DNA of 64,000 bases from Caecibacteroides pullorum (GTDB lineage Bacteria > Bacteroidota > Bacteroidia > Bacteroidales > Bacteroidaceae): assembly GCF_019239235.1 (NCBI RefSeq), contig NZ_JAAZTS010000003.1:124001-188000 (forward strand), written 5' to 3'. The notes beneath the pieces were generated by a model. The model did not search any database. It saw only the letters and a program-made list of their open reading frames with translations, and was not told the DNA's origin. This document shows, piece by piece, positions 25,625 to 33,222 of the stretch. A program made the translations under genes and the position numbers. Within the stretch, counting starts at the first letter, position 1; each line of letters starts with the position of its first letter.

Positions 25625-27262
25625 TTAGTTGTTTGTCTGTTTCTTCTTTTCGTCTTCGTGATATTCGATGGCAGCTTTTACGAAAGATACAAACAGCGGA
25701 TGCGGATGGAGCACGGTGCTGCTGTATTCGGGATGGAACTGCGTACCTACATACCAGCGGAGAGCGGGAATTTCTACGATTTCAACCAGGTCGGACTCCG
25801 GATTGATGCCCGTACACTTCATGCCGGCAGCTTCGTATTCGGCCTTGTACTGATTGTTGAACTCGTAGCGGTGGCGGTGGCGTTCCTGAATGTGCTCGGT
25901 GCCGTATGCTTCGTAGGCTTTGCTTCCTTTCTGCAACACACATTCGTAGGCACCCAGACGCATGGTTCCGCCCATGTTGGTGATGGACTTCTGTTCTTCC
26001 ATGATGTCGATCACATTGTGCGGTGTCTTCTCGTCCATCTCGCGCGAGTTGGCATCGGCATAACCCAGTACGTCGCGGGCAAATTCGATGGCGATACATT
26101 GCATACCCAGGCAAATACCGAATGTCGGGATGTTGTGCGTACGTGCATACTTGATGGCTACAAACTTGCCGTTGATACCACGTTCGCCGAATCCTGGGCC
26201 GATGAGCACGCCCGACATATCCTTCAGAGCCTCGGCGATGTTCTCGTCGGTCAGTTTCTCACTGTTCACGAAGTCTACGGACACCTTGCGGTCGTTGTAG
26301 GTTCCAGCCTGCGAGAGGGCTTCACGAATAGACTTGTAGGCATCCTGCAAGTCGTATTTTCCTACCAGTGCGATGTGGATAGGCTCGGTCTTCTCTGCCT
26401 TGTGGCGGCGCTCCAGGAAGCTGCGCCAGGGGCCAAGTCCCGGAGTCTCGCCCACGGGAAGTCCCATTTTCTTCAGGATGGTCTCGTCCAGCTTCTGCTC
26501 CTGCATCAGGATGGGCACTTCGTAAATGGTCGGTGCGTCAATGCTTTGTACTACGGCATCTTCGTCTACGTTGCAGAACAGGGCGACTTTCTTGCGAAGG
26601 TTCAGGCTCAGTTCATGTTCGGTACGCAACACCAGAATGTCCGGTTGGATACCGGCACTTTGCAGTTCCTTGACGGAGTGCTGGGTAGGCTTGGTCTTCA
26701 GCTCGCCGGCGGCTGCCAGATAGGGTACATAAGTCAGGTGTACACACAAGGCGTCTTTGCCTAGTTCCCACTTCAGCTGTCGGATACTTTCCAGATACGG
26801 CAGCGACTCGATATCGCCCACGGTTCCGCCGATTTCTGTAATGACGAAGTCGAATTTATATTTGTTGCCCAGCAATTTCACGTTACGTTTGATTTCGTCC
26901 GTGATGTGAGGGATGATTTGGATCGTTTTGCCTAAATAATCTCCGCGGCGTTCCTTGTCGATGACACTTTTGTAGATGCGTCCCGTTGTGATATTATTGG
27001 CTTTGGTTGTCTGTATACCCAGGAAGCGTTCGTAGTGTCCCAGGTCGAGGTCGGCCTCGTGTCCATCCACGGTTACGTAGCATTCACCGTGTTCGTACGG
27101 GTTCAGCGTACCCGGATCGATGTTGATATACGGATCAAACTTTTGGATGGTTACTTTATAACCTCTTGCTTGCAGCAATTTTCCGATGGAAGACGAAATG
27201 ATTCCTTTGCCTAAAGAAGAGGCAACACCACCGGTGACGAAAATATACTTTGTTTCTCCCAC
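25625..27262 (-). CDS. pyrG: CTP synthase
   Basis: A 545-residue cytoplasmic enzyme that makes CTP from UTP, ATP and glutamine. The N-terminal synthetase domain begins TKYIFVTGGVASSLGKGI (P-loop-like) and includes KFDPYINIDPGTLNPYEHGE. The C-terminal class-I glutaminase domain has GICLGMQC with the nucleophile Cys, and HPEYSS with the catalytic His-Glu. Length is standard and all key motifs are intact. First gene of a pyrG-yidC unit with its own -7 box, divergent from the DUF3078 gene. Confidence 0.98.
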   Translation of the reverse strand: MGETKYIFVTGGVASSLGKGIISSSIGKLLQARGYKVTIQKFDPYINIDPGTLNPYEHGECYVTVDGHEADLDLGHYERFLGIQTTKANNITTGRIYKSVIDKERRGDYLGKTIQIIPHITDEIKRNVKLLGNKYKFDFVITEIGGTVGDIESLPYLESIRQLKWELGKDALCVHLTYVPYLAAAGELKTKPTQHSVKELQSAGIQPDILVLRTEHELSLNLRKKVALFCNVDEDAVVQSIDAPTIYEVPILMQEQKLDETILKKMGLPVGETPGLGPWRSFLERRHKAEKTEPIHIALVGKYDLQDAYKSIREALSQAGTYNDRKVSVDFVNSEKLTDENIAEALKDMSGVLIGPGFGERGINGKFVAIKYARTHNIPTFGICLGMQCIAIEFARDVLGYADANSREMDEKTPHNVIDIMEEQKSITNMGGTMRLGAYECVLQKGSKAYEAYGTEHIQERHRHRYEFNNQYKAEYEAAGMKCTGINPESDLVEIVEIPALRWYVGTQFHPEYSSTVLHPHPLFVSFVKAAIEYHEDEKKKQTNN

Positions 27263-27334
27263 AATTATATAGGTTTTAATATGTTAGATCGATTATCTTC
27301 AAAAGGTCTGCGACCTTATTCACATTTTAAGCTG

Positions 27335-27342
27335 CAAAATTA
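27335..27342 (-). promoter_or_regulatory. -7 box of pyrG
   Basis: On the minus strand TAATTTTG matches TAnnTTTG, 72 bp upstream of the pyrG start. Confidence 0.55.
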
Positions 27343-27375
27343 CAAAAAAAAGAAGAGGAAGTAAATATTTTAAGC

Positions 27376-27383
27376 TAAATTTG
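27376..27383 (+). promoter_or_regulatory. -7 box of the DUF3078 gene
   Basis: TAAATTTG matches TAnnTTTG, 36 bp before the DUF3078 start. It is back-to-back with the pyrG promoter. Confidence 0.6.
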
Positions 27384-27419
27384 TGCCCGATTCATGGATT
27401 TTAGGGCTTTATAAATTTT

Positions 27420-29138
27420 ATGAGTTTTATGAAGAATAGAAATGTCTGCGTCGTGGCGATGCTGTCGATGATGTCCCTGTCGCTTTCGGCGCAAGTCTCT
27501 GTGACACAAAACGAATGGTCCGCCTCTTCGCGGGTAGTGGATACGCTTGTTCAGGGCAGAGCCCAGGAACAGGATACCTTGATTTCGCTTGTACCTGTTG
27601 TCCGGCTGAATTCTTTGGAGTCGGATTCTTTGCAGAACGAAGCAGAACAGGCTGTTATCTCCATGCAGGCCGATTCCTTGAAGGTCGATTCTTTGTCATC
27701 GGTAGTTGTGAAGGCTGATACGGTGCGGCAGGACACGGTGCGTCAAGAGATTGTTCCTCAGGAAGTAACAACGGAGAAAAAGAAGAAAGAAGAGAAGAGC
27801 AAGAAAAAACAACCCCAATTATCGGAACTTCTTTCCCGCTATTGTGTCCTCAAGTTAAAACCTGTAGAGGGTACTGCGGAGATGGCATTGGATACAGTGT
27901 CTATCTTGTATGAAAAGAATCTGGGCGTCTTGTATTACCTGAACGATCCGGCTACCCCTGAACGTTATATTGCGCCCGATCCCAAATACTTCCGCATGTT
28001 CTTGCCCTTTACGTTCTATTACGCACCGATGGCACAGATTTCTCAGCTGACGTGGAAGCCTTCGTTGTGGAATGATTCGGTGACCGTCTCTACCCCCGAG
28101 CCGCTCTCATTCGATCCGCAACCTTTCAGGGCCATAGAGCAAACAAACGAGATAGTGAACCGTACTCTGCTTGCCGCCTATCCCTACTGTTCAAAACAGG
28201 TGGTACTGACAGAAGATGAAGTGATGTTGGGGCCCAGTTACAGTGACGATATTCAGAAAGAAGCTTCTTCTAAACCTTCAGTAACGAAGCTGATTAAAAA
28301 GAAACATATCGATATAAACGAAGAGGCAGGAGTCATCATCCGAAAGCCTAATTGGTGGATAACTTCAGGAAGTGGTTCGTTACAGTTCTCTCAAAATAGC
28401 ATTTCGAAGAACTGGTACAAGGGAGGTGAAAGTTCGAACGCTGTATTGATCAATCTCCTGCTAAAGGCCAATTACAATGATCATGTGCGCGTAGAGTGGG
28501 AAAATCTGTTGGAGATTAAGACCAATGTAAACTCGGCACCTTCGGATACATGTCACAACTTCCTGGTAACCAGCGACCAACTTCGCTTGTATAGCAAGAT
28601 GGGTATTAAGGCTTTTTCCAAGTGGTATTATACTATTTCTACCGAACTGAAAACGCAGATACTTAATTCATATGGGAAAAACAGCATGGACCTGAAAGCA
28701 GCCTTCCTGGCTCCGTTCGATTGGTCGACCAGCCTTGGTATGGACTATAAGTTGGAAAAGTCGAAGTATAAATTGTCTGTCTTCCTGGCACCTTTGACCC
28801 ATACGATGCGTTACATTGGCAATAAGAAAGTAAGCGAGACCAGTTATGGCTTGGACGAAGGTTCTAGAGTGAAACATAATTTTGGTTCGCAGGTTCAGAC
28901 GAATTTTGAGTGGACTATCATTCCTTCCATTAAATGGAAGACCCGTCTTGATTACTTGACGAGTTATGAATGGATTCGTGCAGAATGGGAAAACGATATC
29001 AATTTTATTCTGACTCGGTTCTTATCAGCAAAACTGTATGTACTGGCCCGTTTCGATGACGGTACAAAACCTACGGTCGGTGATAATTATTTGCAAGCTA
29101 CCGAGACGCTTGGTTTTGGTTTTAGTTACTCATGGTAA
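27420..29138 (+). CDS. DUF3078 domain-containing protein, probable outer-membrane beta-barrel
   Basis: A 572-residue exported protein with a signal peptide (about 1-24, MMSLSLSAQ). A Ser/Asp/Val-rich stretch follows, then a Lys/Glu-rich linker (about 118-130). From about 315 to the end the sequence alternates as membrane beta-strands (SGSGSLQFSQNSISKNWYKG) and finishes FGFGFSYSW, the terminal aromatic usual for outer-membrane barrels. DUF3078 proteins are widespread in Bacteroidota with unknown role. An alternative ATG is at 27429. It is transcribed alone, with a long hairpin about 105 bp downstream. Confidence 0.85.
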   Translation: MSFMKNRNVCVVAMLSMMSLSLSAQVSVTQNEWSASSRVVDTLVQGRAQEQDTLISLVPVVRLNSLESDSLQNEAEQAVISMQADSLKVDSLSSVVVKADTVRQDTVRQEIVPQEVTTEKKKKEEKSKKKQPQLSELLSRYCVLKLKPVEGTAEMALDTVSILYEKNLGVLYYLNDPATPERYIAPDPKYFRMFLPFTFYYAPMAQISQLTWKPSLWNDSVTVSTPEPLSFDPQPFRAIEQTNEIVNRTLLAAYPYCSKQVVLTEDEVMLGPSYSDDIQKEASSKPSVTKLIKKKHIDINEEAGVIIRKPNWWITSGSGSLQFSQNSISKNWYKGGESSNAVLINLLLKANYNDHVRVEWENLLEIKTNVNSAPSDTCHNFLVTSDQLRLYSKMGIKAFSKWYYTISTELKTQILNSYGKNSMDLKAAFLAPFDWSTSLGMDYKLEKSKYKLSVFLAPLTHTMRYIGNKKVSETSYGLDEGSRVKHNFGSQVQTNFEWTIIPSIKWKTRLDYLTSYEWIRAEWENDINFILTRFLSAKLYVLARFDDGTKPTVGDNYLQATETLGFGFSYSW

Positions 29139-29242
29139 ACAAGAAGCATTTACATTAATCGGTTTTATCAGAACAATTGATGGGGTATCGTGAAAGCTTG
29201 AAGGCATTTCCTCATTTTTGATACCTCGGTTACATTCAATAG

Positions 29243-29302
29243 AAAGCAATGCTTTGCGATGAAGAAAACGATGTTTTTCTTCCTGCAAAGCATTGCTTTT
29301 TT
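29243..29302 (+). terminator. Long composite hairpin terminator
   Basis: AAAGCAATGCTTTGC pairs with GCAAAGCATTGCTTT. Inside the loop GAAGAAAA pairs with TTTTTCTTC, so nearly all of 57 bases can fold into one stem. A short T run follows. It probably ends the DUF3078 transcript. Confidence 0.7.
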
Positions 29303-29320
29303 ATTTGTGGCTCTTTTTAC

Positions 29321-29446
29321 TTTCTTTGAAAGAGTGGTTTCCTCTATTTCTGCCAAGTCCTTCTTTAGCCTTGTAAAGTCTCTCTTTAGCATTCTAAAGT
29401 GGCACTTTACGCGGCTAAAGTTGATGTTTGCAAACACCATGTTCGC
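29321..29446. repeat. Tandem array 4: 21-bp palindromic units
   Basis: Clear units begin at 29363, 29384 and 29405, with degenerate ones at about 29342 and 29426, all 21 bp apart. Each clear unit is a dyad of CTTTA and TAAAG around a 6-base spacer that differs between units. The 29426 unit is the palindrome GTTTGCAAAC. Confidence 0.8.
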
Positions 29447-29545
29447 AATTTCATTTTTTTCAATAGGTTTTCATCGGAAGTGAATTAGGGTATTATAGAC
29501 TTCTATTTGTGGAAAATTGAACACATGTGAATGGTAGTTTATCTC

Positions 29546-29553
29546 TATTTTTG
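29546..29553 (+). promoter_or_regulatory. Candidate -7 box for the lipid biosynthesis operon
   Basis: TATTTTTG matches TAnnTTTG about 200 bp before the first gene. A second candidate TAGATTTG lies at 29639-29646 with a TTTG 22 bp upstream of it. Either would leave a leader of roughly 95-190 bases. Confidence 0.45.
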
Positions 29554-29752
29554 CGGCGAAGTTTTAAACAGGATAGTTTACGATTAAAGATAAAAGAGGC
29601 CTTATATGGCTTTTTGAAAGGATTTTGCAGACTAAATCTAGATTTGTATAGGCTTTGTAAGGTAGATGAAAGCTATTATTTCTGTAAACTATTTATGGAT
29701 TTGAATAGTAAAAAATGTTGCATTGTTTAATCCTGAGGAAATAAATTGGAGA

Positions 29753-30889
29753 ATGAAACATGTTATTGTAAAAAAAGCAGATACGAAGCATCGGATGAAC
29801 GATTTTGTTCGGCTGACAGATATGTTGTACGCCGATTCTCCTTATTATGTTCCAGATTTGGAGATGGATACTCGAGATGCTTTCAATCCGGCAAAAAATA
29901 TGGGATTGGAGTATTCTATCATTCAACCGTTTGTAGCTTACGATGAGTCAGATAAACCTGTGGGGCGCATTGCCGGAATTATTAACTCACATGCTAACCA
30001 AAAGTGGAGTACGAAGAATGTCCGATTTGGATTCATTGAGTTTATTGACGACATGGATGTGTCCAAAGCTTTACTGGAAACGGTCGAACAGTGGGGACGT
30101 GAGCAGGGTATGACACACATACAAGGGCCGATGAGCATTTTGGATTTTGAGAAAGAAGGGATGCTTGTCGAAGACTTTGATCAGATGGGCTCTATGATAA
30201 CGATTTATAATCCGCCCTATTATCCCAAACATTTGGAAGCGTTAGGTTACCAGAAGGAGGTAGATTGGGTACAGATACGCATTGATGTACCTCCTACAGT
30301 TCCCGACAAATATGAACGTGTTGCCAGTTTGTCAAAAGAAATGTTTGGCTTGAAAGTCAGGAAGCTTACAGATGAGGATATTTTCAAGCGTGGCTATGGA
30401 AAGAAAGTATTCGACCTGCTGAATCTTGCCTATTCACCTTTGTTTGGATATACGGAATTGACAGACAAACAGATAGATTCTTTCTTGAAACACTACGTGC
30501 CTTTGATGGATAAATGCATGTTGCCTGTGATAGAAAACGAGGAAGGACAAGTGGTAGGTGTAGCTATTACAATGGGAAGCTTGTCTTATGCTTTACGGAA
30601 GTCACATGGCCGATTGTTTCCTACAGGATGGTATCATTTGGTGCGTGCTCTCAAATGGAAACACGAAGATAAAGCAGAGCTTCTGCTTGTGGCTGTACAT
30701 CCTGATTATCAAGGATTTGGAGTGAATGCCTTGTTCTTTGCCGATCTGATTCCTGTATATAACAAACTTGGATATCGTTGGGCAGAAACAGGTCCTCAGT
30801 TGGAAAGCAATGTACGTGAGCTTTCGCAATGGAAGCCTCTGAACCCATCCATAGTCAAGCGTAGAAGATGTTACAAGAAAGATTTATGA
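29753..30889 (+). CDS. GNAT-like acyltransferase family protein
   Basis: A 378-residue cytoplasmic protein with a GNAT-type fold, larger than simple acetyltransferases. Landmarks are HRMNDFVRLTDMLYADSPYY near the N-terminus, MTHIQGPMSILDFEKEGMLV at about 117-136, and a C-terminal GNAT-like segment LLLVAVHPDYQGFGVNALFF resembling the acyl-CoA-binding loop. It begins a ten-gene same-strand operon with fatty-acid-type enzymes, so I infer that it transfers an acyl group to an amine or similar head group. The ATG at 29753 is preferred over 29723, since family proteins start with MKHVIVKKA-like sequence. Substrate unknown. Confidence 0.75.
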   Translation: MKHVIVKKADTKHRMNDFVRLTDMLYADSPYYVPDLEMDTRDAFNPAKNMGLEYSIIQPFVAYDESDKPVGRIAGIINSHANQKWSTKNVRFGFIEFIDDMDVSKALLETVEQWGREQGMTHIQGPMSILDFEKEGMLVEDFDQMGSMITIYNPPYYPKHLEALGYQKEVDWVQIRIDVPPTVPDKYERVASLSKEMFGLKVRKLTDEDIFKRGYGKKVFDLLNLAYSPLFGYTELTDKQIDSFLKHYVPLMDKCMLPVIENEEGQVVGVAITMGSLSYALRKSHGRLFPTGWYHLVRALKWKHEDKAELLLVAVHPDYQGFGVNALFFADLIPVYNKLGYRWAETGPQLESNVRELSQWKPLNPSIVKRRRCYKKDL

Positions 30890-30911
30890 ACTTAGAATAA
30901 AGAATTATAAT

Positions 30912-32132
30912 ATGGAAAAGAGAGTAGTTATTACAGGTATGGGCATTTGGTCTTGTATCGGTACAACATTGGATGAAGTGCGTGATTCTCTTTATAAGGG
31001 TAAGAGTGGCATTGTTTTCAATGCCGAACGCAAGTCTTTGGGGTTCCGCTCAGCCTTGTGTGCCGATGTGCCCAAACCCGATTTGAAACCATTCATTCCT
31101 CGCAATCAACGCCAGTTTATGCCCGAAGAGGCACAATATGCTTATATGGCTACGAGGCAAGCGTTGGAGGATGCAAAGCTGGATGCCGACTACATGGAGC
31201 ATCACGAAATCGGTTTGATATATGGCAATGATTCTGTCGCTGAAGCCACGATGCATGCACTCGACAAGTTTCGTGAGTTTCATGATACGGCAGCCTGTGG
31301 CAGTGGTGCCATCTTTCAATCGATGAATTCTACGGTGACGATGAATTTAGCTTGTTTGTTCCGTCTGAAAGGTATCAATCTGACGGCTTCTGCAGCATGT
31401 GCATCAGGATCTCAGTCAATAGGACTGGCAGCGTTGCTCATTCGGAATGGTTTGCAGGAATGTGTCGTATGCGGTGGTGCGCAGGAAGCCAATCTGTACA
31501 GTGTGGCGGCATTCGATGGAATACAGTCGTTTTCTGTTCGTGAGGACCATCCTACTTGTGCCAGTCGTCCTTTCGATCGCGATCGTGATGGGCTGGTACC
31601 TGGTGGCGGTGCGGCGACCGTAGTTCTGGAGAGTTACGAACATGCCGTGCGACGAGGTGCTCCGATATGGGGCGAAATCGTTGGCTGGGGCTTTTCTGGT
31701 AATGGCGATCACATTTCGACACCCAACATTGAAGGACCCGTTCGCTCTTTGGAAGCTTGTCTACGAAACAGTGGTGTGACGCCGAAGGAAATAGGTTATA
31801 TCAATGCACATGCAACATCGACTCGTATTGGCGATGCTCGCGAGGCGCAGGCTATTGCTCGTGTATTTGGCGATTGGCAGGTACCTGTGACATCAACCAA
31901 AGGTCAGACCGGACATGAAATGTGGATGGCTGGTGCAAGCGAGCTGATTTATTCGATGCTGATGATGAAAAATGATTTTATTGCCGGAAATCTCAATTTT
32001 GAAAATCCGGATGAAGAAACAGCTTGTATCCATGTGTTGCCCGAGCGGAAAGAAGTCCATTTTGATATGTTCCTTTCCAATTCTTTTGGCTTTGGAGGAA
32101 CCAATTCGACACTTATTGTGAAAAGCTTATAA
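30912..32132 (+). CDS. Beta-ketoacyl-ACP synthase (FabB/FabF type)
   Basis: A 406-residue condensing enzyme with an intact Cys-His-His site: Cys163 in TASAACASGSQS, His300 in NAHATST and His335 in KGQTGHEMWMAG, with Lys330. These positions are almost those of E. coli FabB. It would extend acyl-ACP chains by two carbons. It sits directly before a dedicated ACP and two hotdog proteins, so a specialised chain is likely. It is the only ketosynthase in the cluster; no chain-length-factor partner is present. Confidence 0.93.
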   Translation: MEKRVVITGMGIWSCIGTTLDEVRDSLYKGKSGIVFNAERKSLGFRSALCADVPKPDLKPFIPRNQRQFMPEEAQYAYMATRQALEDAKLDADYMEHHEIGLIYGNDSVAEATMHALDKFREFHDTAACGSGAIFQSMNSTVTMNLACLFRLKGINLTASAACASGSQSIGLAALLIRNGLQECVVCGGAQEANLYSVAAFDGIQSFSVREDHPTCASRPFDRDRDGLVPGGGAATVVLESYEHAVRRGAPIWGEIVGWGFSGNGDHISTPNIEGPVRSLEACLRNSGVTPKEIGYINAHATSTRIGDAREAQAIARVFGDWQVPVTSTKGQTGHEMWMAGASELIYSMLMMKNDFIAGNLNFENPDEETACIHVLPERKEVHFDMFLSNSFGFGGTNSTLIVKSL

Positions 32133-32157
32133 TGTAAATATTTAAATATTGAATGAC

Positions 32158-32406
32158 ATGACACGTGAAGAAATTGTAAAGCAAGTAAACATTTTATTGG
32201 CAGAAGAATTTGAAGTAAAGGCTGAAGCGCTTTTGCCCGATGCGAATGTGAAAGAAACCTTGAACTTGGATAGTTTGAGTTTAGTGGATCTTGTAGCACT
32301 GATGCAGCAGGTGTATAAAGTGAAAATTCCTGTAACAGAATTGCGTAATATTCAGACTTTCAATAATCTGTATGACTATATCGAGTCACATCTTCCGAAA
32401 GAATGA
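32158..32406 (+). CDS. Acyl carrier protein
   Basis: An 82-residue acidic helical protein. The phosphopantetheine attachment Ser39 lies in LNLDSLSLVDLV, the DSL motif. It carries growing acyl chains for the neighbouring enzymes. The ATG at 32158 is chosen over an in-frame TTG at 32149. Its stop overlaps the next start (ATGA), indicating translational coupling. It is probably a pathway-specific carrier, separate from the housekeeping AcpP. Confidence 0.92.
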   Translation: MTREEIVKQVNILLAEEFEVKAEALLPDANVKETLNLDSLSLVDLVALMQQVYKVKIPVTELRNIQTFNNLYDYIESHLPKE

Positions 32407-32831
32407 GCAAGTATTGTATAGAGAAACTTATCCCGCAACGCAGCCCTATTCTGATGGTCGATGAGTTGCTGGAAGCGGATGGTGAGGAAGCAACGACTTG
32501 TTTCACCATCCGCTCCGACAATCTGTTTATCGGTGTAGACGAATTGTTGGAAGAAACAGGCTTAATAGAACATATGGCACAGTCGGCATCTGCACTGGCC
32601 GGCTATAAGGCTGTCTTGGCTGGAGCAGAAAAACCTCCTGTTGGTTACATTGGAGAGATTAAGCATTTTCATTGTTATCGCCGTCCACATTTAGGTGACA
32701 AATTATGCACAATAGTCAGGTTGGGTATGGAAGTGAATGGGGTAACATTGGTGACGGGAGAAAGCCATATTGATGGTGAAGTGGTGGCAAATACACAGAT
32801 GAAAATATTTGTCAATCCGAGTAATGAATAA
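32403..32831 (+). CDS. Hotdog-fold dehydratase-like protein (ApeP type)
   Basis: A 142-residue single hotdog domain. The central-helix motif ETGLIEHMAQSASALAGYKA (about 55-74) resembles 3-hydroxyacyl-ACP dehydratases of aryl-polyene clusters. N-terminal IEKLIPQRSPILMVDELLEA is also typical of FabZ/FabA relatives. It probably dehydrates 3-hydroxyacyl-ACP intermediates. It overlaps the ACP gene by four bases. Confidence 0.82.
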   Translation: MSKYCIEKLIPQRSPILMVDELLEADGEEATTCFTIRSDNLFIGVDELLEETGLIEHMAQSASALAGYKAVLAGAEKPPVGYIGEIKHFHCYRRPHLGDKLCTIVRLGMEVNGVTLVTGESHIDGEVVANTQMKIFVNPSNE

Positions 32832-32856
32832 TATTTATGAGTTGTGAATAAAGGAT

Positions 32857-33222
32857 ATGAAGCTTGAGGGGTATTATTACAATTTGATTGATAGAAATAC
32901 AGACGAAAATGGCAGTACTTTCAGAATAGCCTTGTTGAAGGAATGTGACATATATACTGGCCATTTCCCAGGTCATCCTGTCTGCCCTGGTGTATGCAAC
33001 ATGCAGATTGTGAAAGAATGCGCCGAACGGTTAGTAGGAAAAACTCTGCATATCAGTTATATCCGTCAGTGTAGACTGATTGCATTAGCTACTCCAGTTA
33101 TTTGCTCTGAATTGGTTGTCTGGATCAAACTGGAGCCTATGGAAGCGGGCTATAGTATTGTTGCCACTATAGCCGACGCAGAACATATTTATATGGAATA
33201 TAAAGGTAATATGACTGTATGA
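32857..33222 (+). CDS. Hotdog-fold FabZ-like protein with altered catalytic position
   Basis: A 121-residue hotdog domain with the FabZ loop GHFPGHPVCPGVCNMQIVKE at about 36-55. The catalytic His (first of the GHFPGHPV loop) is present. Where FabZ has Glu (PGVLQIEAMAQ), this protein aligns Gln (PGVCNMQIVKE). It may therefore be a non-dehydrating partner, an isomerase, or use another acid. It overlaps the MMPL gene by four bases. Confidence 0.8.
   Translation: MKLEGYYYNLIDRNTDENGSTFRIALLKECDIYTGHFPGHPVCPGVCNMQIVKECAERLVGKTLHISYIRQCRLIALATPVICSELVVWIKLEPMEAGYSIVATIADAEHIYMEYKGNMTV

Larger units (their letters stand above)
29139..29752. other. Long non-coding region before the lipid biosynthesis operon
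   Basis: This 614-bp stretch holds a long hairpin (29243-29302), a 21-bp palindromic array (29321-29446) and two candidate -7 boxes (29546, 29639). A small frame at 29527-29730 has no recognisable features, and I do not call it a gene. Confidence 0.6.

Noticed and set aside
29527..29730. 67-codon frame upstream of the GNAT gene
   Set aside because: It covers both candidate promoters, uses a GTG-like start, and has no domain or signal peptide.
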